Shown here one piece after another: positions 51,424-60,287 of a stretch of DNA of 64,000 nucleotides. Every line of letters starts with the position of its first letter. Positions within the stretch are counted from its first letter, which is position 1. The notes under the pieces were generated by a model, which saw only the letters and a program-made list of their open reading frames with translations, searched no databases and had not been told where the DNA came from. Origin of the DNA: Mageeibacillus sp. UBA4314 (GTDB lineage: Bacteria; Bacillota; Clostridia; Saccharofermentanales; Saccharofermentanaceae); NCBI GenBank assembly GCA_002394605.1, contig DGUI01000037.1:3875-67874 (forward strand). Reading direction: 5' to 3'. A program made the position numbers and the translations under genes.

Positions 51424-52104
51424 ATGGAAGAAAAGAAAACAGTCACAAGCCTTTACATGTACATCGGCATCGTCTTTGTATCATGTCTTCTCCTGTCCAA
51501 TCTTGTTGCAGGCAAGATGTGGGCCGTAACAGATGATATCACGCTGCCTGGAGCAGTCATCCTTTTTCCTGTCACATACATCTTAGGTGACGTTATTACT
51601 GAAGTCTACGGTTTCTCCAAAGCCAGAAGGATCATTTGGATGGGTTTTGGAATGAGCTTTTTTGCGGTGCTTCTCTATCTCCTTATCATTGCACTCCCCC
51701 ACCCCGGTTATTGGGAGAACCAGGGTGCGTATGAGATCGTTCTCGGCACGACTCCCAGAGTGGCCGTCGCTTCGTTTGCGGGATACCTTTTCGGGGAGTT
51801 CTCCAACTCCATAATCCTGTCCAGGCTCAAGGTAACGACGAAGGGCAAGTACCTCTGGATCCGCACGATCCTGTCCACGATCATCGGCGAGGGCTTTGAT
51901 TCGGTCATATTCATCACGATCTCATTCTGGGGCACCATGGAGAACTCGGTCATCCTCAAGATGATCCTCTTCCAGTACCTCTTCAAGGTCGGCTACGAAG
52001 TCCTCTTCACGCCGTTTACTTACTTTGTCATCGGCAAGGTCAAGAAGATCGAGGGCATCGACACATACGACACGGACACCGCATATAATCTGATAAGAGG
52101 TTGA
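51424..52104 (+). CDS. yhhQ: Queuosine precursor transporter (YhhQ/VUT family)
   Basis: 226 residues with six predicted helices. Family marks are LLLSNLVAGKMW, PVTYILGDVITEVYGFSKARR, GEFSNSIILSRLK and EGFDSVIFITISFWG. YhhQ proteins import preQ0 or preQ1. GAGGTAG lies four bases before the ATG. It is first in a two-gene unit with queF (2-bp gap), downstream of a candidate preQ1-responsive attenuator. Confidence 0.92.
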   Translation: MEEKKTVTSLYMYIGIVFVSCLLLSNLVAGKMWAVTDDITLPGAVILFPVTYILGDVITEVYGFSKARRIIWMGFGMSFFAVLLYLLIIALPHPGYWENQGAYEIVLGTTPRVAVASFAGYLFGEFSNSIILSRLKVTTKGKYLWIRTILSTIIGEGFDSVIFITISFWGTMENSVILKMILFQYLFKVGYEVLFTPFTYFVIGKVKKIEGIDTYDTDTAYNLIRG

Positions 52105-52106
52105 TC

Positions 52107-52589
52107 ATGACAGACAATAAAGGACTTACAAAACTTGGCAACAAAGAGACCAACTACGTCTTCGACTACGATCCGGGAGTGCTCGAGACTTTCGAGAACA
52201 AGCATAAGGAGAACGACTACTGGGTCAAGTTCAACTGCCCGGAGTTCACGTCCCTGTGCCCCATCACGGGCCAGCCTGACTTCGCTACGATAACGATCTC
52301 CTACGTCCCGTCCGAGCGCATGGTCGAAAGCAAGTCGCTGAAGCTCTACCTCTTCTCCTTCAGAAATCACGGCGACTTCCACGAGGACTGCGTCAACATC
52401 ATCATGAAGGACCTGATAAGGCTCATGGACCCCAAGTACATCGAGGTCTGGGGCAAGTTCCTCCCCCGCGGCGGTCTGTCCATCGACCCATACTGCAACT
52501 ACGGCAAACCCGGCACGAAATGGGAAAAGGTCGCAGATGACCGTCTGGCCAACCACGACCTCTATCCCGAAAAGGTTGATAACAGGTAA
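52107..52589 (+). CDS. queF: NADPH-dependent 7-cyano-7-deazaguanine reductase
   Basis: 160 residues from the ATG at 52107 (AGAGG upstream). The catalytic Cys is in FTSLCPITGQPDF and the substrate-binding Glu in MVESKSLKLYLFSFRNHGDFHE, the QueF signature. It reduces preQ0 to preQ1 in queuosine biosynthesis; length fits the short YkvM-type enzymes. Its stop is immediately followed, with no gap, by the stop of the convergent gene at 52590. Confidence 0.97.
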   Translation: MTDNKGLTKLGNKETNYVFDYDPGVLETFENKHKENDYWVKFNCPEFTSLCPITGQPDFATITISYVPSERMVESKSLKLYLFSFRNHGDFHEDCVNIIMKDLIRLMDPKYIEVWGKFLPRGGLSIDPYCNYGKPGTKWEKVADDRLANHDLYPEKVDNR

Positions 52590-54929
52590 TTATGCAGCTT
52601 GGTAAGCTACTGCTGCCTGGTAGTACAGATACAGGGACTTTACAAGTTCTGTAAGAGACTTTCCGTATGTTCCGGAAACTACCTTATGGCAATAAGTCAT
52701 AGGCTTGCCTTGGATTAATATCACTTCGGCGTTACTGAGGATTACCTGAAGATTAAAGCTTTCATTCATCATATCAGCAGTAATACCACTGATCGTTACC
52801 ACCTGATAGCCGTTATCAAGAGTCTTATAGTCAACAGAACCAATACTGCAAGACACTGAATTGATCTCACGATCACCGGTGAGGCCGGTGAAATAGAGTT
52901 TTAAGCACGTTTTGGACTTCAATACAAGGCTCGATCCCACGAATGCGTAATAACCGGGGGCATCAGGATTGCCAAAATCCGGATAAATAAAATCCGATTC
53001 AGGAATAATAACGTCCTGGCCATCTGCGATGGGATCACTGCCATAATTAAGATCTGCATTTGCAAGTGTATCCGCATGATAGTCGAAATACTTCTGTGCA
53101 TATGCACCATAGTTGAGCATTGCACGGCAGAGGTTCTTTGCATTTGCGTCATAACCGCCTGCGAGGATGGCCCTGGCGTATGAAACAATCGAATAGTGCT
53201 TCTCTTCTCCAAGAACAGATCCCCTCTTCACCTGGAACTTAACATCGTCTGTCATTTCCTTGGCGCTGAGCTCAATGGTGAATACGCGGACCTGATACTC
53301 TTTGCCATGGTAATCAGTCTTTGTAGTAGTTGCTGCTTCACTGACAAGCTGTTCAACGGGCTTCTTGCCCTCTGCTGTGATAACAACTGCATCACCTGCT
53401 TGCAGTCCGTCCTTAGTCTCAATATAGAGATTCATAGCAATGTCATCTTTGAGTTCAAGATCCATGCCTACGGGGTGGATTATGTCGTCAAGAGTAACCA
53501 GAGGAGTAACAACATAATCTGTATCAGATAATTCTAATTGCGAAGCATCATATACTGACCACATATCTGCATCATACTTAAATCCTGTGGTTCCATATCT
53601 GTAAATATCATTCGCAAAACTCGTATATCCTTTGAGGAAAAGCTTTCCATTCGCACCGGAAGTTCCAGAATCTGAGTTAGTAATATCGGCCAGATAGTTT
53701 TTGTCTCCGATATGGACAATGTTCCACTTATGGGGACCTATAGGTGTTGAACCGTACAAAGTTCCAGTTACACAATAAACACTCAAATTGCTGTCATTAA
53801 AAGTCGACAGTTCGCTCAAATAATGGAATGCTTCTGAGTATCCTTCGCAAACAACATTGGTATCCTTATCGTTATCAAATACATTGACCAAAGCCCAGGG
53901 AGTTGAATCAGTTAATACATAAGATTCGTCGGCAGCAGCATCGTCATTGTAAGTAACCAATTCACAAATCCTGTCCTTGTAATATTCAAGCTTATAATAA
54001 TCACTCAAACCACTGGCATTATTCACTATCTCTTTTGCATTCTCAACAGACTGCATTACCCTTCCTGTCTTTTTAACATCAACACTTGTGGAATCACTTG
54101 AATGATCATCCTCACGATACTTTAATCCAACAGGGAAACTTACATAACCATCACAGAGCTGAATCCATTCCTCTCCTGTACTTGAAGTATAAGTATAGTA
54201 ACCTGCAAACGAATACGAATATTTTACGTGAGGAGCTATCCAGTAAAACTCGTAAGAACAGTCGATAAGCAAAGGATTATTAACCGTAAGATAATCAGCA
54301 CCAAAAAGCTGTGATTTAACGGCTTCCTTAACAAGAGTTGAATTGTCAAGATTTTCCAATCCCAAGTCTGAAGCATAATATCTAGTGTCAGGATCAAGGC
54401 CAAAAGCACTCAAGGGAATAACAACTTTAGAAGTGCCAACTTCACCATCAGCGATTCTCTTGATACCCTGTCTGAGCAAAGTATAAAGTTTTCTGTTGTT
54501 ACCTGTGAGCCTCTTACCTGCCTGACCAATCGTAACTCCAGAATCTTCGCTGTCATAGAACTTCACACTAGCATACTCATCATAAAGATCATCTATTTCA
54601 GCTGAACTGAATGACGGTGTTTTTAAACTCTCATCACCAGACTTCGTGATTGTGACTTTGTCAGATGAACTGTCTTCCTTCTCCTCCTCCGGAGCAGCTT
54701 CTTCCTCTTCCACAGCCTTTTCTGCTGTTTCCGTCTCCTCAGCCTTCTCCTCGGGTTCTTCAGATTCAGGTTCAGCCTCTGCCTCTTCCTCTTCTTCTAC
54801 TTCCTCAACTACAGCCGGGGATTCCGTTACTTCCTCATCAGCCTCATCAGCAAATGCTGCAAAGGGGACTATTGACATCATCATAGCTGCCGTAACCATC
54901 GCAGCTGTTAACTTCTTGAACTTGTGCAT
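52590..54929 (-). CDS. Large secreted transglutaminase-like protein with acidic N-terminus
   Basis: 779 residues. A signal peptide (1-27, ending AAFADEA) is followed by a ~65-residue Glu/Ala/Pro-rich segment. The transglutaminase-like domain at ~290-440 has Cys in VVCEGYSEAFHYL, His in GPHKWNIVHIG and Asp in NYLADITNSD. The C-terminal half has beta-rich segments around a helical YSIVSYARAIL / LCRAMLNYGAYAQKYF block seen in other clostridial secreted proteins; it carries no choline-binding repeats. GGAGGAAC precedes the ATG. The role is unknown; it resembles the protein at 31876-34269 in its first half. Confidence 0.83.
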   Translation of the reverse strand: MHKFKKLTAAMVTAAMMMSIVPFAAFADEADEEVTESPAVVEEVEEEEEAEAEPESEEPEEKAEETETAEKAVEEEEAAPEEEKEDSSSDKVTITKSGDESLKTPSFSSAEIDDLYDEYASVKFYDSEDSGVTIGQAGKRLTGNNRKLYTLLRQGIKRIADGEVGTSKVVIPLSAFGLDPDTRYYASDLGLENLDNSTLVKEAVKSQLFGADYLTVNNPLLIDCSYEFYWIAPHVKYSYSFAGYYTYTSSTGEEWIQLCDGYVSFPVGLKYREDDHSSDSTSVDVKKTGRVMQSVENAKEIVNNASGLSDYYKLEYYKDRICELVTYNDDAAADESYVLTDSTPWALVNVFDNDKDTNVVCEGYSEAFHYLSELSTFNDSNLSVYCVTGTLYGSTPIGPHKWNIVHIGDKNYLADITNSDSGTSGANGKLFLKGYTSFANDIYRYGTTGFKYDADMWSVYDASQLELSDTDYVVTPLVTLDDIIHPVGMDLELKDDIAMNLYIETKDGLQAGDAVVITAEGKKPVEQLVSEAATTTKTDYHGKEYQVRVFTIELSAKEMTDDVKFQVKRGSVLGEEKHYSIVSYARAILAGGYDANAKNLCRAMLNYGAYAQKYFDYHADTLANADLNYGSDPIADGQDVIIPESDFIYPDFGNPDAPGYYAFVGSSLVLKSKTCLKLYFTGLTGDREINSVSCSIGSVDYKTLDNGYQVVTISGITADMMNESFNLQVILSNAEVILIQGKPMTYCHKVVSGTYGKSLTELVKSLYLYYQAAVAYQAA

Positions 54930-55111
54930 ATCAGTTCCTCCAATCGGATAGACTTATACCAACTAATATAATATCACACATGAACGCAACATTCACGCGG
55001 TAACCCCGCTGGGTATCAAATATCACAAATTAGCAATTTTTTCCATCCATTATCGAATATGCAAAATCAGAGCAGATGATAAAATATTCCTGTCACAGAA
55101 AGGTGGTCTCT

Positions 55112-56530
55112 ATGGTTGGCAGTTTGAACGAAGAGTGCGGTATCTACGGGATTTATGGAAACGGTCTGACTGATTTGCCTTCGCTTGTGTACTACGGTCT
55201 TTTCGCGCTGCAGCATAGGGGACAGGAGAGTTCTGGCATCGCCGCAACTGACGGAGGTGACGTCAGGTGCCACAAGGCAATGGGTCTTGTAAGCGAGGTC
55301 TATACCAAAGATGCGATCAGCAGCCTGGGCAACCCCACCATCGCCATCGGACACAACAGGTATTCCACCACGGGTTCATCAACGATCGACAACGCCCAGC
55401 CCCTCGTAAGTCATTACTCCAAGGGTTCGCTGGCGATCTGCCATAACGGCAACCTCACTAACTGTATTTCGCTTCGGACAAAGCTCGAGAACGAAGGTGC
55501 CATCTTCAGGACCACTGTCGATTCAGAGGTCATCGCCCAGCTCATCGCCAGGGAGAGGAACAGATCCGAATCGATCGAGACTGCCGTTAAGAAGGTCATG
55601 GAGCAGATCCAGGGCGGATATGCGATCCTGGTCATGAGCAGGCAGAAGCTCATTGCCGTAAGGGACCCCTATGGCCTCAAGCCCCTCGTAATGGGCAAGA
55701 TCGGCGATGCCATAGTATTCGCGTCAGAGAGCTGTGCACTGCAGGCGACAGGTGCCACACTCATCCGCGATGTCAAGCCCGGCGAAATGGTGATCGTAAG
55801 CCGTGACGGCATCAGATCAGAGATGTACAAGACCGGGGCAAGATCTGCCAAGTGCGTGTTTGAGTATATATATTTCGCCAGGCCGGACAGCGTGATCGAC
55901 GGGATCTCCGTATATGAGAGCAGGCTTAGGGCTGGCGCCATACTTGCCAAGGATCACCCAGTTGACGCGGACTGCGTTATCGGAGTGCCGGAATCCGGCA
56001 TAGACGCCGCCATGGGTTACAGCAAGGAATCGGGGATCCCTTACGTTAAGGGATTCGTTAAGAACGGATATGTGGGAAGGACTTTCATCAAGCCCAGCCA
56101 GGAGCTGAGGGCACAGGCTGTAAGGATCAAGCTCAATCCCATCGAGTCAGCCGTCGCCGGCAAGAGAGTCATAATGATCGACGACTCCATAGTCAGAGGC
56201 ACGACCATTGCCAATCTCGTTAACATGTTAAGACAGGCAGGCGCTGTGGAGGTGCATGTCAGGATCTCTTCCCCGCCGTTCCTTCACCCCTGCTACTACG
56301 GAACAGACGTCCCTTCAGAGGACAGGCTCATAGCATCACACCATTCCATCGAAGAGATAAGGGACATGATCGGAGCAGACTCGCTCGGTTATTTGAACGT
56401 ATCAAGGCTTGATGAGATGCTGGGCGAACCCGGGCATAATTACTGTGATGCCTGCTTTACGGGTGATTATCCTAATATCGATACCGGCATCGACCTCATG
56501 AATGAGGATGCTGCATCGCTTGAGAAGTGA
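55112..56530 (+). CDS. purF: Amidophosphoribosyltransferase
   Basis: 472 residues from the ATG at 55112 (GAAAGGTGG upstream). The N-terminal nucleophile is Cys9 after an 8-residue propeptide (MVGSLNEEC-GIYGIYG). The glutaminase has RYSTTGSS and ICHNGNLTN; the PRPP site is VIMIDDSIVRGTT. Cysteines in SAKCVFEY, LHPCYYG and YCDACF match the four [4Fe-4S] ligands of the B. subtilis enzyme. It catalyses the first step of purine synthesis. It stands alone here, not in a pur operon, and abuts the convergent gene at 56531. Confidence 0.97.
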   Translation: MVGSLNEECGIYGIYGNGLTDLPSLVYYGLFALQHRGQESSGIAATDGGDVRCHKAMGLVSEVYTKDAISSLGNPTIAIGHNRYSTTGSSTIDNAQPLVSHYSKGSLAICHNGNLTNCISLRTKLENEGAIFRTTVDSEVIAQLIARERNRSESIETAVKKVMEQIQGGYAILVMSRQKLIAVRDPYGLKPLVMGKIGDAIVFASESCALQATGATLIRDVKPGEMVIVSRDGIRSEMYKTGARSAKCVFEYIYFARPDSVIDGISVYESRLRAGAILAKDHPVDADCVIGVPESGIDAAMGYSKESGIPYVKGFVKNGYVGRTFIKPSQELRAQAVRIKLNPIESAVAGKRVIMIDDSIVRGTTIANLVNMLRQAGAVEVHVRISSPPFLHPCYYGTDVPSEDRLIASHHSIEEIRDMIGADSLGYLNVSRLDEMLGEPGHNYCDACFTGDYPNIDTGIDLMNEDAASLEK

Positions 56531-56965
56531 TCACTCCTCAGAAGTCTCTTCCTCATCTTTGGGACTCCAGCTCTCCTGAACAGGTTCTATCATCAGCTCA
56601 CCTGATACCTTAACCGCAACCTGGTATTTGTCTTCGTATACGATCTCGCCGGGAGTATTAGTGTAGACTATATAGTAGGGATGATTGTATTTCTCCAGCA
56701 GCCAGCACATAGGCCTTATCATCCGCATCATCTCTTCCGAGTTCTCTGTTTTGAAGAAGCACACTACCTTCTCCTGACGCTTACAAGGTTCCGGCCACGG
56801 GAGTTCTTCTGCAAACCAGCTGTCGATCTCTTTGCACAGGTCAGCGTCTTCCTCTTCCATAACATCGTTCTGGATAAGCTGCATACACATACTGAAGATA
56901 CCCTTCGCATACATTGTATTGGCAGCAAGTTCCTGACCCTGGATCCTGACGTATTTAAACTTCAT
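56531..56965 (-). CDS. Acidic protein of unknown function
   Basis: 144 residues from the ATG at 56965, eight bases after AAGGGGG; a GTG three codons earlier is possible. It has no signal or membrane segment. It has a predicted alpha/beta core (VVCFFKTENSEEMMRMIRP, YYIVYTNTPGEIVYED) and a Glu/Asp/Ser-rich C-terminus (KDEEETSEE). I do not recognise a family. Its stop immediately follows the purF stop on the other strand. Confidence 0.72.
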   Translation of the reverse strand: MKFKYVRIQGQELAANTMYAKGIFSMCMQLIQNDVMEEEDADLCKEIDSWFAEELPWPEPCKRQEKVVCFFKTENSEEMMRMIRPMCWLLEKYNHPYYIVYTNTPGEIVYEDKYQVAVKVSGELMIEPVQESWSPKDEEETSEE

Positions 56966-57056
56966 GGAGCTCACCCCCTTGCAGCATAGATCTTATCTAT
57001 GGATATATTTTACAACATCCGTTATAATCACGACAACTTCAAAAGGAGATGAATCT

Positions 57057-57260
57057 ATGTCCATTGACGATACGATCAAGAGAATAAATGAGCTTGCACA
57101 TAAGGCAAAGACGGAAGGTCTTACCGAAGAAGAACTGAAGGAGCGCGAGCAGCTCCGCAACATCTACCGTCAGAGTGTGATAGGCAATCTCAAGGCTCAG
57201 CTGGATAATACTTCAATCAAGGAGAAGGACGGCACCATTAGACCCCTTAAGAAGAATTGA
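57057..57260 (+). CDS. DUF896 family small protein
   Basis: 67 residues from the ATG at 57057, with AAAAGGAGATG seven bases upstream. The family pattern is clear: IKRINELAHKAKTEGLTEEE, ELKEREQLRNIYRQSVIGN. DUF896 proteins (YnzC/YneP-like) are small cytoplasmic helical hairpins of unsettled role, in B. subtilis linked to the SOS region. TATAAT at 57023-57028 is a likely -10. It appears monocistronic. Confidence 0.93.
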   Translation: MSIDDTIKRINELAHKAKTEGLTEEELKEREQLRNIYRQSVIGNLKAQLDNTSIKEKDGTIRPLKKN

Positions 57261-57274
57261 TGATTCGGAACAAC

Positions 57275-57458
57275 ACCCGGGACACCTTTGATACTCTGCG
57301 TATTCAGTAAAGTGCTCAATGTAATGTGCACTACCTTGAGCAATACTCTGCCATGCATTCTTCTAAGCACCCTGGATCAAAAATGCGATAATCATGTGCC
57401 ACCCGGGACACCCTTGATTCTTTGGAATGACACCCAATAGTGACGCCTGCGGCGTCAC
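57275..57458. repeat. Intergenic region with dispersed GGGACACC motifs and an inverted repeat
   Basis: The 239-bp gap after the DUF896 gene contains CACCCGGGACACC near 57280 and again near 57402, motifs also found at 36529 and 36739. An 8-bp inverted repeat GTGACGCC/GGCGTCAC (57440-57458) follows GACACCCAATA, which resembles GACACCAAATA at 19562. I see no gene and no clear terminator here. Confidence 0.4.
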
Positions 57459-57499
57459 AGTAAGGCGTTCTTTTACCGTTTCCGAAGCAGAACAACTCA

Positions 57500-59158
57500 T
57501 CACCTTACTCTTGCCACGACCGCCTCGAACGGCCTCAGCTTACCGGGGATCGCCCCGCCCGGATAGCTGCTCAGCAACACCTCAACAACGTCAAGACCGC
57601 AAGACTGTTCACAGCCGCTGAAGTTAACTGCCGTGACGATCTTATCAACCCCGTCTTCCCTTACAAAAGCATATATGCTGTCGCTGTTTTCGAACAATTC
57701 CCTGTAACTGCCGTATAAGAGCACATCATTGCCGCACCTAAGCTGCGCGAGCCTTCTGTACCACGACAGGACAGAGTCGGTATCACGGTTCTGCGCATCA
57801 GCATTAACGTTCCTGTAATTGCTGTTAACGGGAAGCCAGGGCGTGCCTGACGTGAAGCCCGCGTTAGCGCTGCCGTCCCACTGCATCGGGGTACGGGCAT
57901 TATCCCTGCTGAACCTGTGGACACACTCCATGGCCGCTTCATGCGACAACCCGTTCTGAAGTGCTTCGCGGTACTGGCCTATAGAATCAATGTCGTTGTA
58001 ATCGTCTATGGAATCCCATCTGACATTGGTCATTCCAAGTTCCTCCCCCTGATAGATAAACGGGGTTCCGCGAAGAGTGAGAAGGATCGCCGCCATCGCT
58101 TTGGAAGCCAGCACAGGATCGACATCATCGCCGAAATAATGGTTAACAGACCTCGGCTTATCGTGGTTCTCAAAATAGATGGGATACCACCCGTTACAGG
58201 CAGTTGCCGCCTGGCTTTCGCCAAGAGCGCGCTTCAGGTCCTTAAGAGTCCAGTGATCTGTCTTATACCAGACTTCCGCACCCTTAAACTCCAGGTTCAT
58301 GTGACTGAACTCGAATATCATGTCGAACACGCCGTTACTGCCGGTCCAGTGTTGAAGATCGTCCGGCCCTACACCGTTCGCCTCTCCTACGGTGAACACA
58401 TCTTTTCCTGCTGTAACATTCTGTTTGAACTCCCTGAGATAATCGAGGATACCGTCCGTGTTGCAGGTCATGTCGTGGATACTTACCATTCCATCTGCGC
58501 CATCAGGAACACCTCTTGCCAGTTCATCGGGCTTCTTAATATACGGGATCGCATCCATCCTGAATCCGCCTATCCCCTTATCAAGCCAGAATCGTGCGAT
58601 GTCATAGACAGCCTGCCTCACCTCCGGATTCGCCCAGTTAAGATCAGGCTGTTCCACGGCGAAAGTATGCAGATAATACTGTCCCCTCTCCTCCGACCAT
58701 GTCCATGCTGACCCTCCGAAAATACTTCTCCAGTTATTCGGCGCACTCCCGTCAGGCAAGGCATCACGCCATATGTACCAGTTACTGTAACCGTTATCTT
58801 TGCTTTGTCGTGACTGCCTGAACCACTCGCACTGATCGGATGTGTGATTGACCACAAGATCCATCACGATCCTGATCCCCATGCTCTTTGCCTCGGCGAT
58901 CAATGCCTCCATGTCTTCCATCGTTCCATATCGCGGATCGATACTGTAGTAATCAGAGACATCGTATCCGTTATCGACCATCGGCGAGGCATAAACAGGC
59001 GTAAGCCAGACCGCCCCGACATTCAATTCCTGAAGGTATTTTAGTTTGGACCTGATGCCGTTGATGTCACCGTAACCGTCGCCATCAGAATCCATGTAAC
59101 TGTTTACATAGATCTCATACGCGATCGTCTTCTGCCACCACAACAGATCCTTGTTCAA
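57500..59158 (-). CDS. malL: Oligo-1,6-glucosidase / alpha-glucosidase (GH13)
   Basis: A 552-residue GH13 subfamily 31-type enzyme starting at TTG 59158; the family N-terminus (WWQKTIAYEIYVNSYMDSDG) confirms the start. Motifs are VMDLVVNHTSD, the nucleophile Asp in GGFRMDAIPYI, acid/base Glu in FTVGEANG and Asp in YFENHDKPR. It cleaves alpha-1,6 or alpha-1,4 gluco-oligosaccharides in the cytoplasm, releasing glucose. GGGGAA is upstream. It overlaps the stop of the small membrane protein gene, so translation is coupled. Confidence 0.94.
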   Translation of the reverse strand: MNKDLLWWQKTIAYEIYVNSYMDSDGDGYGDINGIRSKLKYLQELNVGAVWLTPVYASPMVDNGYDVSDYYSIDPRYGTMEDMEALIAEAKSMGIRIVMDLVVNHTSDQCEWFRQSRQSKDNGYSNWYIWRDALPDGSAPNNWRSIFGGSAWTWSEERGQYYLHTFAVEQPDLNWANPEVRQAVYDIARFWLDKGIGGFRMDAIPYIKKPDELARGVPDGADGMVSIHDMTCNTDGILDYLREFKQNVTAGKDVFTVGEANGVGPDDLQHWTGSNGVFDMIFEFSHMNLEFKGAEVWYKTDHWTLKDLKRALGESQAATACNGWYPIYFENHDKPRSVNHYFGDDVDPVLASKAMAAILLTLRGTPFIYQGEELGMTNVRWDSIDDYNDIDSIGQYREALQNGLSHEAAMECVHRFSRDNARTPMQWDGSANAGFTSGTPWLPVNSNYRNVNADAQNRDTDSVLSWYRRLAQLRCGNDVLLYGSYRELFENSDSIYAFVREDGVDKIVTAVNFSGCEQSCGLDVVEVLLSSYPGGAIPGKLRPFEAVVARVR

Positions 59159-59607
59159 GCCGGATTCCCCGCGATGTTCTTATTGAGCTTTGCAACAAGG
59201 ACTACAATGCCGCTTATAAGCGCACACAATGCAGCAGATGCGATCGTGAAGATCTGTATCATCAGCTGAAAGTAATCAGCAGCCAGCTCGCGGCGCGGTA
59301 TGAGTGAATACGGAACAGCTATATGCGGGAATACCAGGAGCATCAGTATGCAAAACAGGACTGACGATATCAGGATCACCAGCCCTCCCCCAAACTTGTC
59401 GTACAATCCGGTATTCTTAGCCAACAGAACAAATATGAGCCAGATGATCAATATGACCGGACCGTTCCCAAACAGTGCAGGAAGTTCATAAGCTGTCATG
59501 TCCAGTGAGAGCACCAGCAGCTGCATAAGGTAAGCTGCCGCAAATAAGATGATCGTCATGATGACCGTGCCGGCCACTATGCCGGGTATGCTTGTCTTTC
59601 TTTCCAT
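59155..59607 (-). CDS. Small four-helix membrane protein
   Basis: 150 residues with four hydrophobic helices (about 10-30, 45-63, 75-93, 115-140) and short polar loops. No family is recognised. GGAGGAATAGGG lies before the ATG. It lies between the SAP-domain gene (8-bp gap) and malL (4-bp overlap), so all three are probably one transcript, though no functional connection is obvious. Confidence 0.75.
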   Translation of the reverse strand: MERKTSIPGIVAGTVIMTIILFAAAYLMQLLVLSLDMTAYELPALFGNGPVILIIWLIFVLLAKNTGLYDKFGGGLVILISSVLFCILMLLVFPHIAVPYSLIPRRELAADYFQLMIQIFTIASAALCALISGIVVLVAKLNKNIAGNPA

Positions 59608-59615
59608 ATCTATCC

Positions 59616-60200
59616 CTATTCCTCCAATATCCTCAGGTCACTGTCTTCGTACCTGTTATGACCGGGAAGGCTCTTCTTGTATTTCCAGCACCTGATGGCA
59701 TCGTCTAATGAACGCCCTTTGTTATGCCCGAAGAAATCCCTGACGTATGTATTATACTCAAATTGTCCGTCTATGCACTTTTTTGTTGTCTTAACAGACC
59801 TCTTTATCTCATGATATGCACAAACCGCATCGGCATAAGTCTTGCCCGCATTGTTCTTCAGCCACTTCTGGAAAGCAACATTGAAAGAGAAGGAACTGCC
59901 TATCTGTTCCCTGAAGAAAGCCCTGTGCTTCTCCGAACAGACAAAGCCGTCTTCGATAATGCTGTCCAAAGTGATGACATCAGGCGATCTGCCCTGTCTC
60001 TTTTCCGCAGGTGTCCTTGCCTTGATAACACCTGTATCAAGGTATTCCCTTATCCTTGATGCAAGTTCCTCCTTGCGTCCTGATGCCGGGATCTTGTTGG
60101 CACGGCAAAATTCAGCCAGTTCTTCCTTAAGGAAATACCATCTGGCAAACTCTTCTCCCGTAAGCTCTCTTGTCAATTCAGGTCTGTTCTTAGTTTCCAT
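59616..60200 (-). CDS. SAP-domain / DUF6434 protein
   Basis: 194 residues from the ATG at 60200; family members begin with a similar RPELT-ELT-EEFARWYFLKEEL block, which fixes this start. An N-terminal SAP-like helix-extended-helix DNA-binding motif (LAEFCRANKIPASGRKEELA) is followed by a DUF6434-type region (FSFNVAFQKWLKNNAGKTYADAV). Probably a nucleic-acid-binding protein. TATAAT lies six bases before the ATG and there is no ribosome site, indicating a leaderless mRNA. It is first in the unit ending with malL. Confidence 0.82.
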   Translation of the reverse strand: METKNRPELTRELTGEEFARWYFLKEELAEFCRANKIPASGRKEELASRIREYLDTGVIKARTPAEKRQGRSPDVITLDSIIEDGFVCSEKHRAFFREQIGSSFSFNVAFQKWLKNNAGKTYADAVCAYHEIKRSVKTTKKCIDGQFEYNTYVRDFFGHNKGRSLDDAIRCWKYKKSLPGHNRYEDSDLRILEE

Positions 60201-60206
60201 AGTTAA

Positions 60207-60212
60207 ATTATA
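60207..60212 (-). promoter_or_regulatory. -10 box giving a leaderless SAP-domain mRNA
   Basis: A consensus TATAAT on the minus strand, six bases before the ATG at 60200. The expected transcript start is the ATG itself. The -35 region is T-rich and overlaps the T-tract of the preceding terminator. Confidence 0.6.
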
Positions 60213-60229
60213 TCCTAAATCCTGCCGGA

Positions 60230-60264
60230 CAAAAAACAAGGCTGGAAACGCACCATTTCCAGCC
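60230..60264 (-). terminator. Terminator of the PPC/FN3 protein gene
   Basis: A 9-bp stem GGCTGGAAA / TTTCCAGCC (60240-60264) with a 7-nt loop, followed on the minus strand by TTGTTTTTTG. It lies 24 bp past the stop at 60288. Confidence 0.9.
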
Positions 60265-60287
60265 TCATCATCATTCCGGTCAGATTC

